Below, in pieces: positions 10,029 to 19,139 of a stretch of 64,000 nt of DNA; the stretch's first letter is position 1, and each line of letters opens with the position of its first letter. The stretch is from an uncultured Latescibacterota bacterium (GTDB taxonomy: Bacteria > Latescibacterota > UBA2968): assembly GCA_958295785.1 (NCBI GenBank), contig OY282377.1, positions 1,812,394 to 1,876,393 of the forward strand, written 5' to 3'. The notes below the pieces were generated by a model. That model saw only the letters and a program-made list of their open reading frames with translations, had not been told where the DNA came from and ran no database searches. The translations under genes and the position numbers were made by a program.

Positions 10029-10102
10029 TGCCCCCTCGTCTAATGGCAAGACATGCGGCTCTGGACCGTAGAATCGGGGTTCGAATCCCTGGGGGGCAAC
10101 CA
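10029..10102 (+). tRNA. tRNA-Gln (anticodon CTG)
   Basis: The acceptor TGCCCCC pairs with GGGGGCA (10092-10098), with discriminator A and an encoded CCA. The anticodon stem TGCGG/CCGTA closes loop CTCTGGA with anticodon CTG. The T-loop is TTCGAAT. It starts 5 bp after the gltX stop and is followed by a strong terminator. Confidence 0.95.
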
Positions 10103-10124
10103 CACCACCCGTCAATCGCACGAG

Positions 10125-10157
10125 AAGGCCGCAAATCAATATTCGCGGCCTTTTTTT
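10125..10157 (+). terminator. Rho-independent terminator after tRNA-Gln
   Basis: Stem AAGGCCGC (10125-10132) pairs perfectly with GCGGCCTT (10145-10152) and runs into a T tract to 10157. It ends the tRNA/gltX transcript. The ribosome-binding site of the next gene (GGAGGA, 10158-10163) begins immediately afterwards. Confidence 0.9.
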
Positions 10158-10168
10158 GGAGGATTCCA

Positions 10169-10510
10169 ATGATTTACGACATGCGAACCTACGACCTGAA
10201 TCCCGGCGCATTGCAAGCCTACATGGATGCGGTGCGAGAGGTGGCATTGCCACTCCGCGAAGAACACGGCATCAAACTCGCCGGATGGTATTATACCGAC
10301 ATTGGCAAATTGAACCGCGTCGTTCACATTTGGGCCTATCGCGATTACACCCACTTTGACCGTGCGCGGCAGGCCGTGCGCCGCGATCCGCGATGGACAG
10401 ACGAATATCTCCCGCGCATCAAAGGGCTCGTCGTGCGACAGCGAGATCAAATCATGCTCGCCGCCGATTTTTTTGAATCGCGCATCCCCACCCTTTCGGA
10501 AAACCCGTAA
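10169..10510 (+). CDS. NIPSNAP-family protein
   Basis: 113 residues from ATG 10169 with GGAGGA six bases upstream. The opening MIYDMRTYDLNPGALQAYMD and the closing basic/aromatic half (HIWAYRDYTHFDRARQAV) are typical of NIPSNAP ferredoxin-like alpha-beta-barrel proteins, whose bacterial roles are mostly unknown. There is no signal peptide. It starts 11 bp past the T tract of the tRNA-Gln terminator, so it needs read-through or a promoter inside gltX or the tRNA. A DUF1349-like gene follows 45 bp downstream on the same strand. Confidence 0.85.
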   Translation: MIYDMRTYDLNPGALQAYMDAVREVALPLREEHGIKLAGWYYTDIGKLNRVVHIWAYRDYTHFDRARQAVRRDPRWTDEYLPRIKGLVVRQRDQIMLAADFFESRIPTLSENP

Positions 10511-10555
10511 TGGTTCACGCCACATCAACCTGACAACTCGGGATAGGAGACCTGT

Positions 10556-11113
10556 ATGAGCACTGAACAAATCATCTTTCGGGACGCATTTGACGGCACA
10601 CTCGACAGCGGTTGGTCGTGGCTGCGCGAGCGACCCGATGATTGGCGCGTGCAGAATGGGGGCTTGGAAATTTGCGTGCGTCCAGGCGTCAAAGACACCG
10701 TGCAAAATGCCCTGCTCAGACCCGCGCCAGACCGCGGCAAAGGCGATTATGCCATTGAAGTCACCATCGCCAACCACACCCATCCGACGCAACAATACGA
10801 ACAAGCGGGCATTACGTGGTATCACAATGGCGAACCCGTTTTCAAAGAAGTCAAAGAACTCATCGATGGCGACCTCTACATCATTCCCGGGAAAAAACCC
10901 GTGCGGACCCAAAGCGTCCGCCTGCGCCTCGTCGTCACGGCCAGCACTTGGGAAGCGCAGTATCGCGCCGAGGGCGAATCCGCATTTCAAACCGCGTCTC
11001 AGGGCGACCTTCCCCCGCCGGGCGATGATCAAGTCAGTATCCAATGCTACAACGGCCCGGAAGAAGGCAACCACTGGATACGCTTTTCAGACTTTTGCAT
11101 CAAATGCCTGTAA
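10556..11113 (+). CDS. DUF1349-like (concanavalin A-type) domain protein
   Basis: 185 residues from ATG 10556, preceded by a GGAG-like site. The whole protein resembles the DUF1349/beta-xylosidase C-terminal jelly-roll: DAFDGTLDSGWSWLRE, then paired beta strands and the conserved QAGITWYHNGE and VRLRLVVTASTWEAQYR. No signal peptide or catalytic motif is visible. These domains usually bind or sense carbohydrate. It is probably co-transcribed with the NIPSNAP gene. I cannot assign a substrate. Confidence 0.75.
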   Translation: MSTEQIIFRDAFDGTLDSGWSWLRERPDDWRVQNGGLEICVRPGVKDTVQNALLRPAPDRGKGDYAIEVTIANHTHPTQQYEQAGITWYHNGEPVFKEVKELIDGDLYIIPGKKPVRTQSVRLRLVVTASTWEAQYRAEGESAFQTASQGDLPPPGDDQVSIQCYNGPEEGNHWIRFSDFCIKCL

Positions 11114-11184
11114 GCGTACAAAAACGAGCCGTTCACGCAGATTGGGTGTCTTCAATAACTGACGTTAAACCCAGATTATCACCT

Positions 11185-11598
11185 GCGTTGCTTGTCTAAA
11201 GTGTTTGGTTCTCAAGCGTCGTTTGTTGCCTTCGATGCGTTGGCTACGTCTGTGCCTACGGCGTGCGGCGACTTCCTTTTTTTCAACAGCAAAAAAAGGA
11301 AGCGAGCGGGGTACAACTGCCCTAGCAGTTCAAAAATGCCGCTCTCAAACGCCGAGGGGTGCTCTGCACAGCGCAAATCGCTTTTGTAACAGAACGACAT
11401 GCGTTGGCCTGCAAGGTGGGTTGCCCAATGAACGTGGGTTGCAAGACGGCCTTGCGCGCTGTGCGTGATGGCTTTATCTGATGGCCTTTTGGGATGGCAT
11501 TTTTGCAATGGCTTCTTTGAATGACTGGGTAAGGTCAAGGGGATCAATCACTGGCAACATATCGCATCAGGCCACTAGAAAATCAATTTAGTATTAGA
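11185..11598 (+). mobile_element. MITE-like repeat family, copy A (left end lost)
   Basis: This fills most of the gene-free 11114-11607 interval. It shares long near-identical blocks with copies at 13.6, 37.1, 48.4, 56.1 and 62.4 kb, and ends with the right terminal repeat GAAAATCAATTTAGTATTA. The core has a perfect 12-bp hairpin at 11272-11302 (CTTCCTTTTTTT, loop CAACAGC). This copy carries the extra 28-bp hairpin insert at 11304-11331. The preceding 11114-11184 shows nothing recognisable. No functional gene is evident, although short frames are open. Confidence 0.8.
11306..11331 (+). repeat. 26-bp hairpin insert (inside MITE copy A)
   Basis: GCGGGGTACAACTGC, loop CCTA, GCAGTTC. The arms AACTGC/GCAGTT are perfect. 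The block is absent from MITE copies B, C and H, which read straight from GGAAGC to AAAAATGCC. Related units lie at 24.78, 56.04 and 56.37 kb. Confidence 0.7.
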
Positions 11599-11607
11599 GA
11601 TAGCTCA

Positions 11608-12966
11608 ATGCCCAATTTTTTTCGACAAAACAAGGCCGGATTTCGCCGCGCAGTTGTGCTGGGCTTGGATGGCATGCCGCACAGCCTGTTGCAGCGTTTG
11701 ATAGCCGAGGGCGTGATGCCCAATTTTCAGGGGTTGATCGCAAAGGGATCCGCGATGTCTATGACCTCGGTCGTGCCTACGGTATCTTCCACTGCATGGG
11801 CGTCGATTGCGACGGGTTGCAACCCCGGCAAGCACGGGATTTTTGGGTTTATCGACCGCGTGCCCCAAACGCATGAAATGTTTATCCCCTCTTCGAGAAC
11901 CTTGAAAGCCGAGACCTGGGTCGATCTCTTCAGCGGCATGGGGCGGCGGGTTTTTTCGATGGGCGTGCCGACCACATTCCCCCCTCGCCCGGTCAATGGC
12001 GTCTTGATTTCGGGCTTTTTAGCCCCCAATTTGAACGGTGCGACCTATCCGGCTTCGGTCGCTTCAGAACTGGCATCTATGGGGTATTTGATCGATATCG
12101 ACGCATGGCAAGCGCGGGAGAACCGCGAGAAATTTCTCGACGAGATTTTCTACGCGCTCGACCGGCGCGCAGAGGCGATGTTCAAATATTACGCCCGTGA
12201 AGCGTGGGATCTGTTCATCGCGCATTTTATGGATACGGACCGCTTGCACCACTTTCTGTGGGGCGATGTCGAGCGCGGCGATGAGCAATACACCGCTTGG
12301 TTCAACAAATTTTACGCCCGCGTGGATGAAATCATCGGGGAATTGAGTTCGCGGTTGTACAGCGACACGCTGTTCATGATTGTGTCGGATCACGGGTTTT
12401 GCACCTTACAGCGCGAGGTGCATTTGAATTTTTGGCTGCAACAGGCGGGTTTGTTGTCTTTTGCATCGCCTGAACCCAAGCAGTTGCGCCACCTATCGCC
12501 GCAAACCCGGTGTTATTCTTTGTTGCCTGGGCGATTTTACGTCAATGTAAAAGGCAGAGAGCGCGAAGGTCGGGTGCAAGCTGGGGCTGAATACGAGCAG
12601 GTCAGACGCGATGTGGCGGCCGGGCTGATGGAAATTCGCGATCCCGATGGCGGGGCGCAAGTCATTGCGCGCGTGCTGATGCGCGAAGAGGCTTTCCGTG
12701 GCGACGACCTCGATGCGGCGCCCGATTTGATAGCCGTACCTGCGCGGGGCTATGACCTGAAGGGCGGTTTTGACAAGCGCGTTTTGCTCGAACCCAGTCC
12801 CGTGAATGGCACGCATACTTTTGACGATGCGTTGTGGTTTGTCAACGCGCCCGGTCTGGCGTGCGAAGACGCGACAGTGATGGATGTTTTGCCAACGATG
12901 ATGAATTTGTTGGAACTGGCCTGTCCCGATGGAATGGATGGTCGCATTGTATGGGGAACTTTGTGA
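11608..12966 (+). CDS. Alkaline phosphatase-superfamily protein (type I phosphodiesterase/nucleotide pyrophosphatase-like)
   Basis: 452 residues. It opens with the metal-site strand VVLGLDGMPHSLLQRLI and then the nucleophile region SSTAWASIATGCNPGKHGIFGF, as in nucleotide pyrophosphatase/phosphodiesterase-like hydrolases. A second metal site IVSDHGF lies near residue 258 and HTFDDALW near the end. There is no signal peptide. The substrate cannot be read from sequence; family members cleave phosphodiesters or transfer phospho-groups on lipids and nucleotides. The 3' end overlaps the start of the tetraheme cytochrome gene (GTGA), so the two are translationally coupled. Confidence 0.85.
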   Translation: MPNFFRQNKAGFRRAVVLGLDGMPHSLLQRLIAEGVMPNFQGLIAKGSAMSMTSVVPTVSSTAWASIATGCNPGKHGIFGFIDRVPQTHEMFIPSSRTLKAETWVDLFSGMGRRVFSMGVPTTFPPRPVNGVLISGFLAPNLNGATYPASVASELASMGYLIDIDAWQARENREKFLDEIFYALDRRAEAMFKYYAREAWDLFIAHFMDTDRLHHFLWGDVERGDEQYTAWFNKFYARVDEIIGELSSRLYSDTLFMIVSDHGFCTLQREVHLNFWLQQAGLLSFASPEPKQLRHLSPQTRCYSLLPGRFYVNVKGREREGRVQAGAEYEQVRRDVAAGLMEIRDPDGGAQVIARVLMREEAFRGDDLDAAPDLIAVPARGYDLKGGFDKRVLLEPSPVNGTHTFDDALWFVNAPGLACEDATVMDVLPTMMNLLELACPDGMDGRIVWGTL

Positions 12967-13559
12967 AACGCTTTGTTTTTTTGTGCGCGCTCGTCTCGTT
13001 TTGGGCCACCACACGCGCAGACGACCAACACGCACTCGACACGAGCGAGGAAGGAATGGAAGCGATTTCAGAAGCCCTGGGGGTCACATGCAAATACTGC
13101 CATCCGTCTGAGACCGAGGCCGGAGAACGCGATTACAAAGCACCATCCCCGCGCAAAGAAACCGCGCTTTATATGAATCACCACTTTGTCGGTCGCCTCG
13201 TCACGACAGCGGGAGAACCGATTGATTGCGCCTATTGTCACAAGGGCGCGGCGCGTTTTGTGGTGCGCGATACCAGCGCGGACAAACCCTCGCGGTTGGC
13301 GGGCATGGCGCGCGGGGAAATTGTGGCGATGATGAAAGCCATGCAGACCGCATTGGGGGTCAAGGCGTGCGACTATTGCCATGTGCGAAGGCGCGACGGC
13401 CGGCTCGATCCGGTCATGCCCACGCCCAATAAGGTTGCCGCGCGCATGATGATGGAGCAGTTCACAGATCGCTTGTTGGATATTCAGACGGGCAAACCCG
13501 CAACCTGTCAGACCTGCCACGCGGGCAAAGCGAAGTTTTTGGAAAGGCGGGAGAAGTAA
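12963..13559 (+). CDS. Periplasmic tetraheme cytochrome c
   Basis: 198 residues from GTG 12963, which has GGGGA (12953-12957) at good spacing; ATG 12951 is an alternative adding four residues. The signal peptide is MKRFVFLCALVSFWATTRA. Four CxxCH heme-c sites are seen: CKYCH (43-47), CAYCH (89-93), CDYCH (136-140) and CQTCH (182-186). Their even spacing resembles photosynthetic-reaction-centre-type and related multiheme electron carriers. It is probably an electron-transfer protein in the periplasm. It is coupled to the upstream phosphodiesterase-like gene by GTGA overlap. The stop codon is also the first three bases of MITE copy B. Confidence 0.88.
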   Translation: MKRFVFLCALVSFWATTRADDQHALDTSEEGMEAISEALGVTCKYCHPSETEAGERDYKAPSPRKETALYMNHHFVGRLVTTAGEPIDCAYCHKGAARFVVRDTSADKPSRLAGMARGEIVAMMKAMQTALGVKACDYCHVRRRDGRLDPVMPTPNKVAARMMMEQFTDRLLDIQTGKPATCQTCHAGKAKFLERREK

Positions 13560-13950
13560 TACCAAGTTGTCCGTATCCTGCCTCCCATCAGGGAGGAATG
13601 AGGAACAGACGTTCTGTAGAGATCATGCGTTGTTTGTCTCAAGCGTTTGGCCCTACCGCATCGTTTGTTGCCTTCGATGCGTTGGCTACGCCTGTGCCTA
13701 CGGCGTGCGGCGACCGACTTTTTTTCAACAGCAAAAAAAAGGAAGCAAAAAATGCCGCTCTCATGCGCCGAGGGGCTGGCATAGCGCAAATCGCTTTTGT
13801 AACAGCACGACATGCGCTGGCCTGCCAAGTGGGTTGCATCATGGATGTGGGTTGCGAGACGGCCTTGCGCGCTGTGCGTGATGGTTTTGTCTGATGGTCT
13901 TTTGGGATGGTCTCGTTGCAATGGCTTTTTTGAATGACTGCGGAACGTCA
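13557..13950 (+). mobile_element. MITE-like repeat family, copy B
   Basis: It begins with the degraded left terminal repeat TAATACCAAGTT, followed by GTCCGTATCCTGCCTCCCAT, and continues through the hairpin core (TTTTTTTCAACAGCAAAAAAA). The right end is replaced by a REP-like palindrome at 13949. A 98-codon open frame at 13598-13894 recurs in altered form in other copies; I do not call it a gene. Confidence 0.8.
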
Positions 13951-13967
13951 GGGGCATCGCCCCTATG
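13949..13967. repeat. REP-like palindrome, short copy
   Basis: AGGGGCATCGCCCCT is a hairpin with 6-bp arms (AGGGGC/GCCCCT) around AT(C). It sits at the broken right end of MITE copy B and 10 bp from the end of the next convergent gene, where it could act as a bidirectional transcript end. Confidence 0.5.
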
Positions 13968-13976
13968 TTTCTATCC

Positions 13977-16900
13977 TCACCTCTTACTTTTTTCCCCTTG
14001 CCTTTCCCTTTCCGTCAGTGCCTTAAAATATTCGGCGACCCGAGCGCGGTATTGTTCGGGGATTTCGTCTGTCTTACCCGCGGAAAAATCGGCTTTTCGC
14101 GCTCGAATCAAATCTGACAATTCCTCGACAGACAGGGTCAGGGGTTTGATCGCGCGGTCGAAAATCAGATCGTATTGCGGCAACACCCCATCGCGGTAAT
14201 AATCGCGGCCAATGCCGGCCAGATCTTCGCGGATGCCGGTCAGGCGTTGGCGAATACCCAAGTCATCGGGCAACAGGGACTCGGCCTCGCGCACGCGATC
14301 CATCCAATCCCGGAACCCGCCCTCGGCAAATCGGCGCAGGGCATCGGGGGTTTGCGGCCCCCAGCCAAATCGCTCAGTTGATGGCGGCATCGCGTCCTCC
14401 AAGCGTTCTTTGGCGCGCTCGAGGGCCTCCAAATCGTCTCGCACCAAAAATTGGGCGACCCCATCGAGGGCTTCGGCGGCCTGATCGAGTTTGTCTGCCA
14501 CAGCGCGCTCGCGTTCTGCGGATGCCTCCCACGCGCCCAACCACACCAAGCGTTCGCCTGCTTGCATCTCTTCAAAAATCCCCTCCCGGCTCGTCTCGCG
14601 CAGCCAATCATTGAGCTTTCGCGCCATCAGCCCCTGGCTTTCCGCTGATTTTTCCGCCAGCGCGCTCGCGTCCGCCATCATCTTGCGGAACTGCTCGATC
14701 ACCTCTTGTTTGTCGCGGATCATCTCGCTCATCTCGCGCTCGGAATCGGCCAAAGATCGCCTCTCGCGCTGTGCCTTTCGCGCCTGTGCGACCAAGCCGC
14801 GCTGTTGGGCGCGCAAACTGTCCATCGTTTGTTGCAACATTTTCACGCGCTCGCGTGCGGCCCCGCGCGATAAGTTGCCCAACTGCTCGCGCACATCGCG
14901 CAAGGCGTCTAAGGCGCGATTGCCCGAGGCCCTTGCCCGTTGCAACTGATCGCGCGCCAGATCTTGCGCGCTGCGGCCCATCTGCCTGCGCGCGCCCTCC
15001 AACTGCGCGCGTGCCCGGCGCGCCTGTTGCGCGTCCACATCGCCCGAGGCGATCTCGCCGGTGACCGCGTCGAGGGCGTCCATGGTTTGACGCTGGCTCT
15101 CGCGCAACTGCGCCAAGCGGCGTTTGGCTTCTTCGCGCTCCAGTTTTTCCATTTCCGAAATCAACTGCGCCACGTCTTCGTTGATCGCCTCTTGCCGGCG
15201 CGTCAATTCCTCAATTTTGTTTTTTGCCGCTGCGGTCTCGGCGAGTTGTTGTTGCAGGGTAGAGGCTTCTTCTCGAAAATCGCGCCGCCGCGCCAATTCC
15301 AAGCCATCCAAGCCGCGTTGCTGGGCATCGCGTCCGGTGCCGCGCTGTTGCCTTTGCGCGACCTCGGCCTCTGCGGGCTGCATCTGCAAGATGTGCCGGT
15401 AAGCGCGTTGTGCATGCCCCAAGGCCCGCGCCAACGCCGCATCCGGATCGCCAAACGCCGCGTCTGCCAGCGCGGTCAGCACGCCTATAAACTCGGCGTT
15501 CAACGCCTCTGTGGCGTTTCGAGTCGCATCCTGAACGCTTTGTTGCGCTTCGATAATCGCTTGCTTTTGTGCATCAAACGCCTCCTCCGCCATGCCCGGT
15601 GCGCGTTTTCGCAAATTCCAGATCGCGATGATCACCTGCTTTTGGCCTTGGGATCCACCCTGTTGCCCACGCGCCCTCTGCTCGCCCTCGTTGCTGATGG
15701 CTTGGCGATAGCGGCGTTCAAAAGGTCGAATTTCCAAAAAATAGGGATCGCCCGCGGTCTCGACCGCAGATCGCCCGGGCTTGCCATCTTCTGCCCAGAC
15801 CATCCACATCACAAAATCGCCCGCCGCGAGATGCAGGTCTTCCAATGACAGGAGATGCTCGCCCTCGGCGCTTTCCACGCGCTTTGCCTCTTTTTTGAGG
15901 GATATCCGCACCGGCGCGCGGCCTGCCGCTTCGTATTGCAAGCCGTAATCCGCGATCCCGTAATCGTCTTTGATCGAAAACCCAAACGCCACTTCCTCGA
16001 TGGCTGTGGCTTCGTCATCCCCCTTTGGAAAGCGGATGCGGATGCGCGGCGGGTGATCGGCTTTGCCCGCAATTTTATACGCGCGCGCCATCTCGTTTTG
16101 CTCGCCTTCTGCATCTTGCAACGCCACTTCGTAAGTATCGTTTTTTGTAATGGACAGCGTACCTTCCCACACCGCGTCGCCCGTGTTTTTCAATGCCAAT
16201 TCCTCGCCGTCACCCAAAATTAGCGATGCCTTCTCCAACGCCTTATTCACTGTCACTTGCACGACCACCTCGCTGCCTTGGGGCGCGGCAATGTCGCCGC
16301 CGAAAAGCACTTCGCGGTCTGCCATTTCCAAGTAATCGGGATAGCGATACAAGAGCGAAATCGACACGACCTCGGGCGGGGTCCACACGGAAAGCCGATA
16401 CACATTGGAGCGATGCGCCCCAACCTGCACCTGATATTCCGTATCCGCGTACAAATCGCGCAACTGGTGGGCAAACACATCGCCCGTCTTTCCAGGCAGC
16501 AGCGGCGCAGTCTGCCAGTCGCCCCCTGCGGTTCGCCACTGGATCGCTTTGCTCGCGTTCGTCAGTTCGGTCGTCACCCAAACCATCTGGCGCGCGCCGC
16601 GCCGCACACGCGCATCGCCCGGCTCCACGACGTAGGGCAAAGGCAGCACGGGCACGGAAAACAGCCGCCGCGCCACATCGCCCGCATCGACCAGCCACAC
16701 TGCTGCGATTAAAACGACCGCGCCCAACGCCCAAACCCCCACAGCCGCGTATCGCACGCGCTTCAAAACGCGCCCATCGATCACGGGCGCCTCGATTGCG
16801 GACAATGCGCGCACTTGTTCAAACACCTGCTCGGTCATCCACTCGGAAACCGGCGCGGACTGGTGCAGGGACACACTGCTTACGATCAGGTCTTCGAGTT

Positions 16901-17183
16901 CGGGATGGTGTGCGTCGAGAAACAGCGCGATTTGCTGCCGATCAATCCCCTTCCGCATATACAGCCACTTGTAAGCCGCGCCAGCGACCAAAACGAGAAA
17001 GGCCAGAATCGGCACTATCGCGGGCACGCGCTCGACAAATGCCACCGCCGCACACACGCCGATCAGCAAGCCCAAAAACACCACGCCAAAGATCAGGCGG
17101 CCGCGCAACCGCCGCCGGCGATCAAATTGCGCGGCCACGTCGCGGATGGCGTGTTCCAATTTTAGGGGTAGAAATGGCGTCAT
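13977..17183 (-). CDS. Large membrane-anchored coiled-coil protein, DUF4175-like
   Basis: 1068 residues. Hydrophobic segments lie near 29-75 (LIFGVVFLGLLIGVCAAVAF and ILAFLVLVAGAAYKWLYM) and 150-168 (AVGVWALGAVVLIAAVWLV). A beta-rich extracytoplasmic region follows (about 190-490), then a long Gln/Arg/Glu-rich helical stretch (about 520-1000) with heptad-like repeats and runs such as RQRQQRG-type low complexity. This layout matches the DUF4175 proteins often found after MoxR/DUF58/BatA genes. Here it is last in such a cluster, 66 bp after the BatA-like gene. Function is not established. Confidence 0.75.
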   Translation of the reverse strand: MTPFLPLKLEHAIRDVAAQFDRRRRLRGRLIFGVVFLGLLIGVCAAVAFVERVPAIVPILAFLVLVAGAAYKWLYMRKGIDRQQIALFLDAHHPELEDLIVSSVSLHQSAPVSEWMTEQVFEQVRALSAIEAPVIDGRVLKRVRYAAVGVWALGAVVLIAAVWLVDAGDVARRLFSVPVLPLPYVVEPGDARVRRGARQMVWVTTELTNASKAIQWRTAGGDWQTAPLLPGKTGDVFAHQLRDLYADTEYQVQVGAHRSNVYRLSVWTPPEVVSISLLYRYPDYLEMADREVLFGGDIAAPQGSEVVVQVTVNKALEKASLILGDGEELALKNTGDAVWEGTLSITKNDTYEVALQDAEGEQNEMARAYKIAGKADHPPRIRIRFPKGDDEATAIEEVAFGFSIKDDYGIADYGLQYEAAGRAPVRISLKKEAKRVESAEGEHLLSLEDLHLAAGDFVMWMVWAEDGKPGRSAVETAGDPYFLEIRPFERRYRQAISNEGEQRARGQQGGSQGQKQVIIAIWNLRKRAPGMAEEAFDAQKQAIIEAQQSVQDATRNATEALNAEFIGVLTALADAAFGDPDAALARALGHAQRAYRHILQMQPAEAEVAQRQQRGTGRDAQQRGLDGLELARRRDFREEASTLQQQLAETAAAKNKIEELTRRQEAINEDVAQLISEMEKLEREEAKRRLAQLRESQRQTMDALDAVTGEIASGDVDAQQARRARAQLEGARRQMGRSAQDLARDQLQRARASGNRALDALRDVREQLGNLSRGAARERVKMLQQTMDSLRAQQRGLVAQARKAQRERRSLADSEREMSEMIRDKQEVIEQFRKMMADASALAEKSAESQGLMARKLNDWLRETSREGIFEEMQAGERLVWLGAWEASAERERAVADKLDQAAEALDGVAQFLVRDDLEALERAKERLEDAMPPSTERFGWGPQTPDALRRFAEGGFRDWMDRVREAESLLPDDLGIRQRLTGIREDLAGIGRDYYRDGVLPQYDLIFDRAIKPLTLSVEELSDLIRARKADFSAGKTDEIPEQYRARVAEYFKALTERERQGEKSKR

Positions 17184-17249
17184 TTTGAAAGTCCTTTAGA
17201 AGCTGTTTTTGGTTTATGGGACCTACCCGCCCTAACCCCGTTATTCATT

Positions 17250-19139
17250 TTAAGACAGCCTCTGCCGAGATGCAAAACCATGTTCCAGCAAGACCAAGGC
17301 GAACAACAGCGCGATGGCCCAGCGGCCGTATTCGTAGGGCAGGGAATTGCGCGATTCGGTTGTCGCGTGTCCACCATCGTTTAACGCGGGCGCGTCGCAC
17401 AGGCGAATCTCAAATTCCGCGGGCGTGATCCGCGTCAGGTCGCTCTCCCTGTCCGAGACATTCACCGCTGCGATTTGCCCATCCCATTGGTATATGCCGG
17501 GCGCGTGGAATCGTGCGGGATCGCCCGATGCTTTTGGCCCTGCGATCTGCCGCGTTTCATCCGGGGCCGCATCCCCCACCTGATACGCTGTTTTGACCGT
17601 TTGCTCGCCCACCAGATAGCGCAAGGTCTCGTGCAGCAGGGGCACAAACCGGGGCGTTCGCGCGAGATTTGATCGATCCAGCCCCATCCCGCCGGCCCAG
17701 ACGAGAATGCGGCCTGCGCCCAACCGGCCTTCGACCATAGCGGGCATTTCATTGTCGTATTTTGCCAGCACCACTGTCGCGCTGTCTGCGGCGATGAGGT
17801 GGTAATTGTCATAGCGCACGGATGAAAAATCATTGAACCGCGCCCCCCGAAACGGATGAAAAATATCGTGATCCAATTTGACCCAGGCGAGTTCGGCATA
17901 CCCACCCGCGCGCAATCCCAAAATCCGAATATTGGCGCGTGAGAGCAAGGCATTTACAGAAGCGATATCCGCATCTGTGCGGAGCGGCAAAAACAGAGAT
18001 CCGCCCCGTTCGACATATTCTGCGAGTTCGCGTGCAAAAGTCGCAGTCACCTCTTCGGCGATGACAACCGCACCTGTGCCGCGCGCAGACCAATCCAACC
18101 GCAGGTCTGATCCCTCGGGCAACGCGGCTTTGAGCATAAAGCGCGTCGGCTCTGCGGCCTGCCATACTTGTATGCGATGTTGCGGTTGGGCCGTCCAAGC
18201 GAAAAACCGGCGATCATCGCGGGCCAAGCCATCGCCGGTTGCAAGCGCGACAGACCCGTGCGTTTCCCCTGGTGCGGGAATGGAAAACCCCACCTGAGTC
18301 GCATTGCCCGGCAACACCGCCACCTCGTGCGTTTTCGCTGTTTTCCCATTGACCGCGAGTTGCACGGTAAGCGCGGTTTGTCCAGACCGGTTTCGCACCC
18401 GGGCGCGCACTCGCAGGGCATCGTTTTTGATCGCACGCACCGCGAGCGCGTCTATTGACGCATTGGACGCATGGGCACCCCCCACATCCACGGCATTGAG
18501 CGCGATTGTGCCCGGCAATCGCCATCCCGCATCGGACAGACCACTCGCCTGAAAATCGCTGATCACATGCACCACGCGCCGCACCTGCGCGGTATCGGCT
18601 GCAAAAATGTGTTCAACCGCCTGAAGTGCCGACGCGTAATCCGTGTGTGCCCATGTCGCGTCTGCCTCGTCAATGGCGCGGCGGATGAGGGTCACATCGC
18701 CCGAGATCGGCACAGTGCCCAAAGGCCGGTGTGCAAATCGCACAAACCCGACCCTGTCCCCAGGCGCGACCGCATCCAACGCGGCATGCGCCTGCGTTTT
18801 GGCGCGTGCCCACACCCCATCATACGCCATGCTCATCGAAACGTCTAGCGCGATCACATGGTCTGTCGCCCCCCAAGGCGATGCGTCGGCGCGCAATATC
18901 ACCTCGCGGAAGGGGCGGGCAAACGCCAGTGCCAGCACCGCCAACATTGCCATTCGCAACACCATCAGCAAGATGTGTTGCACGCGCCTGCGCTCGATCA
19001 CTTCGCGCTCGACATCGGGCACGAACATCAGGCTGCTAAAGCGCGCGGTCTCGCGCTCGGGGCGGCGAATGCGATGGATGAGATAGGGCAGGCCAATCAG
19101 CGCGATGCCCAGTGCAAACAGCGGCGCCAACAAGCCCAT
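17250..19139 (-). CDS. BatA-type membrane protein with von Willebrand factor A domain
   Basis: 629 residues from ATG 19139, whose first base overlaps the DUF58 stop. The N-terminus is the BatA signature (two membrane helices around IRRPERETARFSSL and VLRMAMLAVLALAFARPF). A VWA domain follows with the MIDAS motif DVSMS and AVAPGDRVGFVRFAH. The middle is beta-rich, then a glutamine-amidotransferase-like fold region (about 400-560) typical of these proteins. A C-terminal helix (WAIALLFALVLLEHGF) gives a third membrane span. Such proteins work with MoxR ATPases and DUF58 proteins in envelope stress or protein maturation, by family association only. Confidence 0.85.
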   Translation of the reverse strand: MGLLAPLFALGIALIGLPYLIHRIRRPERETARFSSLMFVPDVEREVIERRRVQHILLMVLRMAMLAVLALAFARPFREVILRADASPWGATDHVIALDVSMSMAYDGVWARAKTQAHAALDAVAPGDRVGFVRFAHRPLGTVPISGDVTLIRRAIDEADATWAHTDYASALQAVEHIFAADTAQVRRVVHVISDFQASGLSDAGWRLPGTIALNAVDVGGAHASNASIDALAVRAIKNDALRVRARVRNRSGQTALTVQLAVNGKTAKTHEVAVLPGNATQVGFSIPAPGETHGSVALATGDGLARDDRRFFAWTAQPQHRIQVWQAAEPTRFMLKAALPEGSDLRLDWSARGTGAVVIAEEVTATFARELAEYVERGGSLFLPLRTDADIASVNALLSRANIRILGLRAGGYAELAWVKLDHDIFHPFRGARFNDFSSVRYDNYHLIAADSATVVLAKYDNEMPAMVEGRLGAGRILVWAGGMGLDRSNLARTPRFVPLLHETLRYLVGEQTVKTAYQVGDAAPDETRQIAGPKASGDPARFHAPGIYQWDGQIAAVNVSDRESDLTRITPAEFEIRLCDAPALNDGGHATTESRNSLPYEYGRWAIALLFALVLLEHGFASRQRLS

